Positions 26,707 to 35,194 of a stretch of 64,000 nt of DNA are shown in pieces. Each line of letters begins with the position of its first letter. The stretch's first letter is position 1. The DNA comes from an uncultured Acetobacteraceae bacterium (GTDB lineage Bacteria; Pseudomonadota; Alphaproteobacteria; Acetobacterales; Acetobacteraceae): NCBI GenBank assembly GCA_943912335.1, contig CALTUD010000008.1, forward strand, positions 52,722-116,721. The letters are read 5' to 3'. Position numbers and translations under genes: made by a program. The notes below the pieces were generated by a model that ran no database searches, was not told the DNA's origin, and saw nothing but the letters and a program-made list of their open reading frames with translations.

Positions 26707-28294
26707 GGTTCGAGAAACCGAAGAGACTCTTCTTTTTCTGAAGAAAAAGAAGCAAAAAGACTTTCATCCGTTTGGTCTCGTCTGGCCGGCCAGACACATA
26801 ACCAAACGGATAAAAGTTCTTTGGTTCTTTCTTCCAAGAAAGAACGCTCTGCTCGCCGCCTTGCTGACACTGCTGGCACCCGCACCAGCAATGGCAGCCG
26901 TGGCATCGGTCTATCTGATCCAGGATTCCGGCTGGATGGAGCCGTTCTACACCGACCCGTCCTCACCGTTCCGGCCCTTGGTGAAGGCGCTGATCGCCGC
27001 CTCCGACGCAGGCGGGGAAACGGTGGTGGCGCGGTTCGACCAGGACGGACAGGTGCCGGGGCGGCGTTCGCCTGACGTGCTGTATCGCGGCGCGGACGAT
27101 CCCGCGGCGATCGCGCGGGCGGTCGATTCGATCGCCCCCGCCGTGCAGCGCAACGGCCATCTCGCCGATGCCGATTTCGACGGTGCCCTGGTAGGCGGCA
27201 TCCAGACCATCCTGGCCGGAAAGCCCGGCATCGTCTGGATGATCACCAACAACCGCAACTCGCCCGGCAACAGCCAGCGCGTGAACGAGAACACGCGCGA
27301 TTTCGCGACCCGTCTCGGCTCCAGCGAAGCCCTGCCGTCGGTGGTGTCCTACCCGGTGCGGATGCAGGTGCAAGGCAAGCTCTACGCGGCGAACGGGCTG
27401 ATCATCTACGGCATCGCCTACGGCAAGGCGGCGGCGGCGGAGCTGGACCGCATCACCCACGCCCCTGCCCTGACCCATCTGTTCTCCGATCCGGCGGTGC
27501 AGTTGAAGCCGCTGGACCAGGCGCGCCTGTCGTTCCTGCCGGAACGCAGCACCACGCCGGGGCTGCGCGTGTCGCGCGGGCCGGAGGGCGGGCTGGTGTT
27601 CGACGGCGTGCCGGGCGCAACGCCATCGGTGGTGTCGATCGAGGGCGCGCTGCGCTCTGATTTCTATCCGCACGTGATCGACCGGGCGCAGCTTTCGCTG
27701 AGCTGGGTTCCCCCGGCGGGCGGCGGTCCGGCACTGGATGCGACGATCGCGCCCGACCAACTCACCACCTTGCAGCCGGAACAGGCGCTGGACGGGGTGA
27801 CGCTGTCGATGCATGTGCCGGCGATCGACCGCGCACCGGGCCTTGCAGGCTGGTTGCAGAAGGATGTGGTGCTGCACGGGACGTTGCGGATCGCCCTGTC
27901 CGGCGTCGGCCTCTCTCTGAGCGACGGTTTCCGGCAGAAGATGGCGCAGATCGCGGCGATGGATCAGTTGCCGTCGGTGTTCTTCGCCGATCGCTCGATC
28001 AGCGCCGCCAGCACCAATCTGCCGGTGACGCTGATCGTGCGGTTCTCGGCCTGGCCGCTGATCCTGGGGCTCGGCGGCATCGGCGGGGCGCTGCTTCTGA
28101 TGCTGGGCTTGCTGGTTCTGCTGCTGGCGCCGCGCCAGCATGAGGTGACGCTGGCGGGGCAGGTCCGGCGCGTCCGGCTGCGTCCGTTCGAGCGGCGCGA
28201 GATCGTCCTGCCGGGCGGAAAGACCTTCCTGATACGCGGACGTCTGTTCGGGCGACCGGGAATCGTGGAACGATCCGGCGCCGCCCCCCGCTGA
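26696..28294 (+). CDS. Membrane-anchored extracytoplasmic protein with degenerate vWA-like domain
   Basis: From the ATG at 26696 (overlapping the previous stop) the product is 532 residues. Its first about 40 residues are encoded by a repeat element at 26725-26845. A hydrophobic signal follows, ending in LLTLLAPAPAMAA. The exported domain starts SVYLIQDSGWM, where a vWA domain would have DxSxS, and continues with ADFDGALVGGIQTIL and GIVWMITNNRNSPGNS, vWA-like strand order without intact metal residues. A TM segment (LILGLGGIGGALLLMLGLLVLLLA) comes about 65 residues before the end. No other ATG/GTG/TTG lies between 26696 and a TTG at 26861, which would cut the signal peptide, so the start is uncertain. 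Family unknown. Confidence 0.75.
   Translation: MRARVRETEETLLFLKKKKQKDFHPFGLVWPARHITKRIKVLWFFLPRKNALLAALLTLLAPAPAMAAVASVYLIQDSGWMEPFYTDPSSPFRPLVKALIAASDAGGETVVARFDQDGQVPGRRSPDVLYRGADDPAAIARAVDSIAPAVQRNGHLADADFDGALVGGIQTILAGKPGIVWMITNNRNSPGNSQRVNENTRDFATRLGSSEALPSVVSYPVRMQVQGKLYAANGLIIYGIAYGKAAAAELDRITHAPALTHLFSDPAVQLKPLDQARLSFLPERSTTPGLRVSRGPEGGLVFDGVPGATPSVVSIEGALRSDFYPHVIDRAQLSLSWVPPAGGGPALDATIAPDQLTTLQPEQALDGVTLSMHVPAIDRAPGLAGWLQKDVVLHGTLRIALSGVGLSLSDGFRQKMAQIAAMDQLPSVFFADRSISAASTNLPVTLIVRFSAWPLILGLGGIGGALLLMLGLLVLLLAPRQHEVTLAGQVRRVRLRPFERREIVLPGGKTFLIRGRLFGRPGIVERSGAAPR
26725..26845. repeat. AT-rich hairpin-bounded inverted element (REP/MITE-like)
   Basis: Three nested structures are visible. 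Left hairpin 26729-26752: CTTCTTTTTC, loop TGAA, GAAAAAGAAG. Right hairpin 26824-26845: GTTCTTTCTT, CC, AAGAAAGAAC. The outer arms are imperfect inverted repeats meeting at ATCCGTTTGG (26766-26775) and CCAAACGGAT (26802-26811), around the 16-bp palindrome GTCTGGCCGGCCAGAC at 26780-26795. Base composition is far more AT-rich than the surroundings. Elements of this design are, as far as I recall, scattered in acetic acid bacteria; no transposase is present. It sits exactly at the junction of two co-directional genes and stays open in the frame of the second. Confidence 0.85.
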
Positions 28295-28321
28295 CGCACG
28301 AACCCGCATCGAGACCGCCCC

Positions 28322-28867
28322 ATGCCCGCACCAGCCCAGCTCCAGCCCCAGATCCCCGCGAAGAGCGGCACGCCGGATTTCAATCTCCAGCCGCCCAGCG
28401 GCGACGCACAGACGGCGACCCCGGCGGTGCCGGCCCAAACCGGCGTTCAGACCGGCGCGCAGCCGGGGTCTCAAACCGGGACGGCGCAAACAGGCCAGAT
28501 CCAGACCGGCCAGACCATCGACGCGGCGACGCTGCCGGGCGAGGCCGGGCTGTCCGCGACCAGCGCCGTGGTGGGCGGGGCCATTCTGCTGGTTCTGGCG
28601 GTGGGGCTGTTCTTCGTGCGCGGCGCGATCCGCTCGCATCTGATCAGCCTGCGCGCCTCGCCTTCGGCGGCGGGAAGCGCAGGATGGGCGCTGTTCGCGC
28701 TGCTGCTGGCGCTGTGCGTGCTGGTGCTGTTCGGGCTGCTGGGCAATCTCTGGGGCACGCTCGCCTTCACCCTGCCGCTCGGCCTGTTCATCCTGCTGAT
28801 GCTGGTTCTGTTCGTGCTGCTGTATCGCGCCGCCGCGCGCGGACGGCAGTTGCGCCCGCGCGCCTGA
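28322..28867 (+). CDS. Small membrane protein with Q/T/G-rich N-terminal tail and three TM segments
   Basis: A 181-residue protein. Residues 1-65 are low complexity, with repeated QTG units (TGVQTGAQPGSQTGTAQTGQ). TM segments lie near 80-102 (AVVGGAILLVLAVGLFFV), 122-145 (ALFALLLALCVLVLFGLLG) and 148-170. It sits 27 nt after the vWA-like gene and 15 nt before the tubulin-like gene. Unrecognised family; perhaps the membrane adaptor of this block (inference). Confidence 0.8.
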   Translation: MPAPAQLQPQIPAKSGTPDFNLQPPSGDAQTATPAVPAQTGVQTGAQPGSQTGTAQTGQIQTGQTIDAATLPGEAGLSATSAVVGGAILLVLAVGLFFVRGAIRSHLISLRASPSAAGSAGWALFALLLALCVLVLFGLLGNLWGTLAFTLPLGLFILLMLVLFVLLYRAAARGRQLRPRA

Positions 28868-28882
28868 TCGGGAGTTCGACCC

Positions 28883-31800
28883 ATGTCCGCCACCACATCA
28901 GGCACGCCGGAGAACGCCACGCCGCGGCGCGTGCAGCCCACTTTGTTCGTGGGGCTGGGCGGCACCGGGATGCAGATCCTGCTGCGTCTGCGCCGCCGCA
29001 TCCTGACCGCGGACTGGAACGGGCGGCGGATCGACGATCTGTCGCGCTTCCCGATCGCCTCCTTCGTGTATTTCGACACCGACCTGCGTACGGCGATCGA
29101 AAGCGACCGGCAGGCGAACAGCGATCCGCTCGCCCGCATCGTCGCCTTTCGCGAGAACGAGCGTCTGCAGCACGCCGTCGACGTGAAGCGCTACATGAAG
29201 GATATCGACCGCTATCCGCTGATCGCGGACTGGCTGCCGATCGCCGATTTCGCGCTGATCAACACGGAGAAAGGCGCCGGACAGGTCCGGGCGATCTCGC
29301 GCCTCTTGTTCTTCGATCAGTTCCGCAAACTCTCCGACATGCTGCGCGAGCGGGCCGACCATCTGCTGCGCTCCGTCGGCCATCAGGACGATCTCGCCCA
29401 TCTCGGTCTGGAGGTGGAGAACCGTTTGCGCGTGGTGGTGGTGTGTTCGGCGGCCGGCGGCACCGGATCGGGCGCGTTCATCGATCTGGGACTGGCGCTG
29501 CGGTCGCTGATCCATCCGATGCCGACGGTGGAGCTGGTTCTGCTTCTGCCGGGCGGATACCAGGATCATCAGCGACAGCGCGTGAGCGCCAACGGCTATG
29601 CGGCGCTGATGGAACTCGAACATGCGATGCGTCCGAACCCCTCCCCGCCGTTCGTGGAACAATGGGCAGAGCATCAGGGACCGGCGGCAAATATCGCGCC
29701 GTTCGACGACGTGTATCTGCTCGACACGCGCAACGTGCTCGATGACGGTCTCGACGGCGTCGAGGATCTCTACGACATGACGGCCGACATCCTGTTCGAG
29801 GATTTCGGCACGTCGGAGTTCGCCGCCACCAAGCGGTCCATCGCCGTCAACCAGGCGCAGCACAAGGTCGACAATTACGAGCCGCCTTTGCCGGCCAAGC
29901 TCGGCCGTCAGGCGCTGCGCTACAGCCAGCTCTTCTCGTCCTTCGGCCAAAGCACGATCGACACCAAGAGCCGCGTCGCGGTGGACAGCGCGGTCGCCGA
30001 GACCTCCAAGGCGATGCTGAAGGCGTATTTCAATGTGGCGCTGGAGGATTCAGGACGTTTGCCGACGCCGTCCGAGCGCGACGACTTCCTCGACGAGCAG
30101 TTCTTTCTCCAGCCCAACCCGTTCCAGCACGTCCTGCCCGGCGCCAGCGATACCGGCACCATCAACGAGCCCGCGCTGATCGAGCGCCTGCTGGAAGACG
30201 GCAACGGACAGTCGATCCTGGCGGGGATCGATCGCGATCTGCTCGCGACCTACCAGAGCGAGGCGTTCAATGGCGCCGATCCGCGCAATCTGCCGACCCT
30301 GGCGCTGCGCGAATTCGAGCAGCGCCATGGCGACGTTCTCGGCACCATCCGGCACAAAAGCGGATCGGGCCTCGCCGCCGATCTGATCCTGGCAACGCGC
30401 AACCGGCTTGCGGCCGAGCGCGCCTCTCCCGGCCCGCACGGCCTGCGCGCGGTTCTGTTCGATTATCTCGACCAGCGCGATCGCGGCGGTCTCGACTACA
30501 CCATCCGTCTTGTCGAGGATTCCAAGCTCCAGCTCGAAACCGAGATCGGACGTTTGTTCGAGATCGAAAACCGCTACGTCGCGCGCGCGGCGGAAACCCA
30601 GCGCCGCTTCGAGCAGTCGCTCGACAATCTGCGCGAGGCGGTGAACCGCCGTTTGTTCGGCCCGGACCGCAAGGCGGCGGAACGCTATCTCGAGCATCTG
30701 CGTATTGAGACCTCGTATTATCTCGCCATGCAGCTGCGCCGTCAGGCCGCCGTGGAAGCGCAGCAGTTCCTGCGCGACATGTCGGAGATGCTGGGCACGC
30801 GCCGCGGCCAGGATGCGGACGGCAACACGCTCTGGGATGGCGCGGTGGCCGAGCTGGTGCAGGGTCGTCTGCTGGTGCGTCGGACCCTGGCCGAGTTCGA
30901 CACCGAGATCGGGCTTCTGCGCGAAGCGGTCTCGCGGCGCGATGCCGGAACCTTCGTTGTTCTGCCCGAAGCGGATGCGGAAGCGCATGCCATGCTGGAC
31001 AGCGACCCTGCGGACATCACCCGCTGGGCGCAGGAGATGTTCCGCGACGAGGGCGGATCGCGCGTTCTGTTCCCGATCCTGCGCGATGATTCCGCGAGAG
31101 CGGTTCTGCTGAATCGCCTGCGCGGATTCGCGCGGGTGCAGCTGGCGCCGCGTGCGGACTCGCTGCGTTCGGCGCAGTCGATCCTGCTCGACATGAGCGC
31201 GCGCGACCGCATGGCGATCTTCCATCGCGCCATGGTCCGCGCCATGCCCTGGCTCGACGCCTCGTTCGATCATCTCGGCACAGGCATCGCCATGGGGCCG
31301 CGCTACACGCTGCTGATCGCCACCGACGACAAGGAGAGTTTCGAACGCAATTTCGGCGCGGAGATCGCGCAGGTGGTGCCGACCGGGCGTCTCGGCATCG
31401 GCGCGCCGCAATACCTGAATTCGGGTCTGCGAGACCGCATCCTGATCTATTGCGAACTGAGCGGCATTCCGCTCGACAGCATCGATCCGCTCCGCACCGA
31501 TTGGCGCATCGCCTACCAGCTCGAACAGAAGCGGCCGATGCCGCTGCACACGCATCGACAGAGCGAGCGTTTCCCCGATCCCGTCGTGCCGACCACGCGC
31601 GAGATCGAGGAGATGCGGCGCAACATGGGGCTGTTTATCCGCGGCGTGGCCTACGGAATCCTTCAGCGCGGCGCCCGTCCGGGCGAGCCCTACCAGATCG
31701 ATCTGGGCGGCGGCGACTGGGGCGATGCCGGCACGGAGCGGGTGATCCGGTCCAGCGGCTTCTCGCGCCATCGCGACAAGGTGCAGAATCGTGTGGAAGC

Positions 31801-32464
31801 GTTCGAGCACGGTCTCGGCAAGCTGCAATTGCTGGCCGCCGCCGCCTTGATCGGCTGGACCGGCGAGCGCGTCTATGCCGCGCGCAAGAGCCGGATCGGG
31901 CCGACCCAGACCGACCGCATTCCGGGTCTGGTGCAGATACTGGCGGGCGAGATCACCCAGGATCTGCGCGAACGCGCCGCGACCATCCAGGGCGCGCCGA
32001 GCGACGTGACGGACGCATTCGAGACCCTGTCCCGCACCATTCCGGACTGGACGACAGCATTGCCCGGCAGCGCCGCCGATGCCGATCCGCACGACGCCAA
32101 CCAGGACCCGTCGGACGCGCCGGAAACCCGCGCCCAGGACAAGAGACGCATCGTGCCGGAGCGTTTTACCGAAACTTCCCTGTCGCGCCTGCTGCAGCCC
32201 GCGACCGCTGCGGGAGCGCCGCCACGCGACGAACCCTCTTCCACCGGAGCGGCCTGGCATCTCTCGATCGCCAAACAGCTGTCCGGCCCGTTCGCCCTCG
32301 CCGAGATGCGTGTTCTGGCCGGCAACGGAACGCTGCGCGAAGGAACAAACATCCGTCTGCTGGGAAGCACGCAATGGCAGCGCGTGCGCGACGTTCCGGT
32401 GCTGCTCGATCTGCTGCGGAACACCTTGCCGGAGGACGAGGAGCTTCTGCCGGATGACGAATGA
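28883..32464 (+). CDS. Giant tubulin/FtsZ-like protein with C-terminal GYF-like domain
   Basis: The 1193-residue protein starts (after 20 residues) with FVGLGGTGMQILLRLRRR, a nucleotide-binding glycine loop, and has VVCSAAGGTGSGAFIDLGLAL with GGTGSG at residues 192-197, the tubulin/FtsZ signature. This fits the large bacterial 'tubulin-like' family (Pfam Tubulin_2), whose role is not established. A long helical middle part follows. Residues 1125-1193 read W-HLSIAKQLSGPFALAEMRVL ... GNGTLREGTNIRLLGSTQW, the pattern of a GYF_2 proline-peptide-binding module, after a disordered Asp/Pro-rich linker. No TM. RBS GGGAG lies before ATG 28883. Overlaps the next gene by 11 nt. Confidence 0.88.
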   Translation: MSATTSGTPENATPRRVQPTLFVGLGGTGMQILLRLRRRILTADWNGRRIDDLSRFPIASFVYFDTDLRTAIESDRQANSDPLARIVAFRENERLQHAVDVKRYMKDIDRYPLIADWLPIADFALINTEKGAGQVRAISRLLFFDQFRKLSDMLRERADHLLRSVGHQDDLAHLGLEVENRLRVVVVCSAAGGTGSGAFIDLGLALRSLIHPMPTVELVLLLPGGYQDHQRQRVSANGYAALMELEHAMRPNPSPPFVEQWAEHQGPAANIAPFDDVYLLDTRNVLDDGLDGVEDLYDMTADILFEDFGTSEFAATKRSIAVNQAQHKVDNYEPPLPAKLGRQALRYSQLFSSFGQSTIDTKSRVAVDSAVAETSKAMLKAYFNVALEDSGRLPTPSERDDFLDEQFFLQPNPFQHVLPGASDTGTINEPALIERLLEDGNGQSILAGIDRDLLATYQSEAFNGADPRNLPTLALREFEQRHGDVLGTIRHKSGSGLAADLILATRNRLAAERASPGPHGLRAVLFDYLDQRDRGGLDYTIRLVEDSKLQLETEIGRLFEIENRYVARAAETQRRFEQSLDNLREAVNRRLFGPDRKAAERYLEHLRIETSYYLAMQLRRQAAVEAQQFLRDMSEMLGTRRGQDADGNTLWDGAVAELVQGRLLVRRTLAEFDTEIGLLREAVSRRDAGTFVVLPEADAEAHAMLDSDPADITRWAQEMFRDEGGSRVLFPILRDDSARAVLLNRLRGFARVQLAPRADSLRSAQSILLDMSARDRMAIFHRAMVRAMPWLDASFDHLGTGIAMGPRYTLLIATDDKESFERNFGAEIAQVVPTGRLGIGAPQYLNSGLRDRILIYCELSGIPLDSIDPLRTDWRIAYQLEQKRPMPLHTHRQSERFPDPVVPTTREIEEMRRNMGLFIRGVAYGILQRGARPGEPYQIDLGGGDWGDAGTERVIRSSGFSRHRDKVQNRVEAFEHGLGKLQLLAAAALIGWTGERVYAARKSRIGPTQTDRIPGLVQILAGEITQDLRERAATIQGAPSDVTDAFETLSRTIPDWTTALPGSAADADPHDANQDPSDAPETRAQDKRRIVPERFTETSLSRLLQPATAAGAPPRDEPSSTGAAWHLSIAKQLSGPFALAEMRVLAGNGTLREGTNIRLLGSTQWQRVRDVPVLLDLLRNTLPEDEELLPDDE

Positions 32465-33110
32465 CGCCGGGTTCCGGCCCTGGCGGCGACGCGCTCTCGC
32501 CCCGGTTCTGTTTCTGCTGCTGCCGCCGGCACCCGTCTCGGCGCAAGATTCCGTTCTGCCGATGGCGCAGGCGCAGCAGGCGGTTGCGGGGCGTCTGCCG
32601 TCCATTCTCGACAGCGTTCCCGCCAACACGGCGGTGCCGTGGGAGGACCCGAATACCGGCCTGTCCGGTACCATCGTCCCGTTCGCCCCCGATCTGCGCG
32701 ACGGGCGTTTCTGCCGGGCGCTGCGCTACACGGTAGAGGGTGCATCGCGCCGTTTCGCGGTGGAAGGAGAGCGCTGCCGGCTGGCCGATGGCGGCTGGGG
32801 ACCGGGGCGCGTCGCGGACCATCTCTACGATGCCCCCGAAGCGAGCCCGCTGATCCGCGACACCCAGGCGGCGCTGAAACGGCTGCTGTATTACGACGGC
32901 CCCGTGGACGGCGTGGCGTCGGACGTGCTGTCTGCGTCGATCCTGCGCTTCGAGCATGACGAGCAGGTGGCGCCGGACGCGCAGCCGAGCGCCGGGCTGC
33001 TGGAACTGGCGGATGCGGCGATCAACCGCATCCCGCAGGCCGGAAGCTGCACCCCGAGCCAGCCCGTTCCCGATGGCTGGTCGGCGGCATGTGGGAGTGC
33101 CGCGCCGTGA
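32454..33110 (+). CDS. Secreted protein with surface-antigen-like and peptidoglycan-binding-like regions
   Basis: A 218-residue protein with an arginine-rich n-region, hydrophobic core (ALAPVLFLLLPPAPVSA) and cleavage before QDS. The middle (VPWEDPNTGLSGTIVPFAPDLRDGRFCRALRYTV) resembles the 17-kDa-surface-antigen-type W...N-x-x-TG...CR pattern. IRDTQAALKRLLYYDGPVDGVASDVLSASILRFEHD near residues 120-160 resembles the PG_binding_1 helical repeat. Both links are inference from short motifs. It overlaps the tubulin-like gene by 11 nt and the next gene by 4, so translation is coupled. Probably periplasmic. Confidence 0.8.
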   Translation: MTNDAGFRPWRRRALAPVLFLLLPPAPVSAQDSVLPMAQAQQAVAGRLPSILDSVPANTAVPWEDPNTGLSGTIVPFAPDLRDGRFCRALRYTVEGASRRFAVEGERCRLADGGWGPGRVADHLYDAPEASPLIRDTQAALKRLLYYDGPVDGVASDVLSASILRFEHDEQVAPDAQPSAGLLELADAAINRIPQAGSCTPSQPVPDGWSAACGSAAP

Positions 33111-34243
33111 GCGTGACGTGCCCGCATTGCGACGCCCGGCTCGGATCGGCGGTGCCGTTCTGTCCGTTCTGCGGCCGTGAGCAGCGCATCGCCAGGCCGG
33201 CGCCACCGCCTACTCCCCCGCCGGCGCCGCCCATCGCCGACGAACCCCCGCCGCCGAACGCCGCCTCGCATCCGGCCGCCCCCGTGGTGCCGCCCGATCT
33301 GGTGCGGACCACCGCCGCGCCCGAAGAGCCGGTACGGGTCGAGCCGAGTTTCGCGCCGATACCGGACCCTGCGTACGACATCCCGCACGGGCGTGCGGGG
33401 AGCGCGCACGATACGCGCTGGAACGACACACGCGCGCGGCCCGAACGGTCGCGCACGCCGCGTCCGCCCAATCCGCACCGGGCCGGCGCGATCCGTAAAC
33501 TTCTCGCCGCCGTCTTCGTGTTCGTGTGCGCGGCGATCCTTTGGCGGACGCTGGTGGTGACGCCGCACGGCACGCTGATCGTGCATCTGAGCCGCCCCGC
33601 CTCCGGCAGCGTCCTGGTGGACGGCGTGACGTCCGGCGCGGCGGACAGCCCGATCGCGGTTTCCGCCGGGCGGCACAGGATCGGTTTCGCCGCGGACGGC
33701 TACGTGACGCCGGACCGCATCCTGCACGCCGAGATCGGCAGAACCACGACCCTGACCCTGTCGCCGCAGCCGAAACCGGCGGAGCTGGTGCTCGACAGCG
33801 ATCCGGGCGGCGCGTCGGTGAGCGTGGACGGGCGGGCAATCGGCCATACGCCCTTGCGCCGCACCCTGCCGGCCGGGCCGCACAGGATCGCGGCGACCGC
33901 GCCCGGCATGCAGCGTGTGGAGCGCGAGATCGATCTGCGTCCCGGCGCGCCGACGACGCTGTCCTTGTCCCTGCCGCCTGTGCCGCTGCGCAGGCTGCGC
34001 TTCGATGCTCCGGCCGGACGCTGGAGCGATCCGGTCAGGCCGCCCGCCGGCACGCGTTTCACCCTGCTGTTCCGCGATCCGGTCCGGGTGCGGATCGCCG
34101 GGCGCGTGGTGCTGCTGCAGCCGGGCGCTCCGGTGGAGCTGGGCGCGCTCGACAATTCAGGCATCGCCGTCAGTTCGGCCACGGCGCAGGACGTTCCGGT
34201 GCAGATGCTGATCGCGTCTCCCGCGGATGGCGGAGCCGGCTGA
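33107..34243 (+). CDS. Zinc-ribbon / proline-rich linker / TM / double PEGA-domain protein
   Basis: A 378-residue protein. GTG start overlaps the previous stop (GTGA). Order of parts: a four-Cys zinc ribbon (C5-x2-C8 ... C19-x2-C22) in the cytosol; a long proline-rich linker (PAPPPTPPPAPP); one TM near residues 131-153 (LLAAVFVFVCAAILW); then two PEGA-type beta domains outside (GSVLVDGVTSG...AGRHRIGFAADGY and ASVSVDGRAIGHTPLRRTL); then a beta-rich tail. PEGA domains are common in surface or polymer-binding proteins. The polyproline linker is an obvious candidate ligand for the GYF-like domain of the tubulin-like protein (inference). Confidence 0.85.
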   Translation: MSVTCPHCDARLGSAVPFCPFCGREQRIARPAPPPTPPPAPPIADEPPPPNAASHPAAPVVPPDLVRTTAAPEEPVRVEPSFAPIPDPAYDIPHGRAGSAHDTRWNDTRARPERSRTPRPPNPHRAGAIRKLLAAVFVFVCAAILWRTLVVTPHGTLIVHLSRPASGSVLVDGVTSGAADSPIAVSAGRHRIGFAADGYVTPDRILHAEIGRTTTLTLSPQPKPAELVLDSDPGGASVSVDGRAIGHTPLRRTLPAGPHRIAATAPGMQRVEREIDLRPGAPTTLSLSLPPVPLRRLRFDAPAGRWSDPVRPPAGTRFTLLFRDPVRVRIAGRVVLLQPGAPVELGALDNSGIAVSSATAQDVPVQMLIASPADGGAG

Positions 34244-35187
34244 TGCAGGCGGTGCTGTCGGTCCTGCTGCCGATCTTCGGGCTGATCCTGGCCGGTTTCG
34301 CGGCGGGGCGGCTCGGCTGGCTCGGCGACGGCGCCACCAACAGCTTGAACCGCTTCGTGGTACGCCTGGCGCTGCCGGCGGAGCTGTTCCAGAGCATGGC
34401 GCAGATCACGCCAGGCCAGATCGGCCATCCCGGCTTTATCGTCTGCTACGCCGTCGCGATGCTCGCGACCTTCGCGATCGGATTATGGCTCGATCTGCGC
34501 CGTCCGGTGCAGCGGGAGAACCGGTTTTCCGGTGCGGTGATCGAAGGGCTGGCGTCCGGCTACGCCAACACCGCGTTCATGGGCATCCCGCTCTGCCTCG
34601 GCGTGTTCGGCCAGGATGGTCTGCCGCCGGTGATCCTGGCGTCGATCCTGACCGTGTGCGCTCTCTTCGCGCTCGGCATCGCCCTGGTGGAACTCGATCT
34701 GCAATCCGGCCAGAGCACGGGCCGGACGCTGCTGAATGTCGGCACGGCGCTGATCCGCAACCCGCTGGTGGCAGCACCTCTGGCGGGGGCTGCGGTGAAT
34801 CTGGCCGGGATACCGCTCGGCGCGCCGGTTCTGCGCTTCACCGGCCTGCTGGGCGACGCGGCCAGCCCGTGCGCCCTGGTGACGATCGGCCTGTTCCTGG
34901 CCGAGCCGGTGCAGGGCAGCGCGCCCTTGGCGGCACTGGCCCGCGTGGTCGGGCTGAAGCTGCTGTTCCAGCCGGCCCTGACCGCGCTGCTGGCGCTGTT
35001 CGTGTTCGATCTGCCGTCTCTGTGGGCGCGTTCGGCGATCCTGATCTCCGCCCTTCCCGTCGGCACCGGCCCGTTCATGCTGGCGCGTCTCTACGAGCGC
35101 GAACCCGGCGTCGCCAGCCGCGCCACGCTGATCTCCACCATCCTGTCGCTGGTCACCGTGTCGTTCCTGCTGTCCTGGATGGCGTGA
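34243..35187 (+). CDS. AEC-family permease (auxin efflux carrier-like)
   Basis: A 314-residue protein of about ten TM helices, starting MQAVLSVLLPIFGLILAGFAAGRLGWL and containing GYANTAFMGIPLCLGVFG and NPLVAAPLAGAAVNL, the AEC-family pattern. Bacterial members transport malate, malonate or other small organic acids; substrate unknown here. The ATG overlaps the PEGA gene's stop by one base, so it is in the same transcript, though functional linkage is unclear. It is the last gene of the plus-strand run that starts at 22898. Confidence 0.9.
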   Translation: MQAVLSVLLPIFGLILAGFAAGRLGWLGDGATNSLNRFVVRLALPAELFQSMAQITPGQIGHPGFIVCYAVAMLATFAIGLWLDLRRPVQRENRFSGAVIEGLASGYANTAFMGIPLCLGVFGQDGLPPVILASILTVCALFALGIALVELDLQSGQSTGRTLLNVGTALIRNPLVAAPLAGAAVNLAGIPLGAPVLRFTGLLGDAASPCALVTIGLFLAEPVQGSAPLAALARVVGLKLLFQPALTALLALFVFDLPSLWARSAILISALPVGTGPFMLARLYEREPGVASRATLISTILSLVTVSFLLSWMA

Positions 35188-35194
35188 GCCGCAG

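Noticed and set aside
26963..28639. Long antisense frame over the vWA-like gene
   Set aside because: Arg/His/Gln-rich shadow; the plus-strand protein has a signal peptide, TM and operon context.
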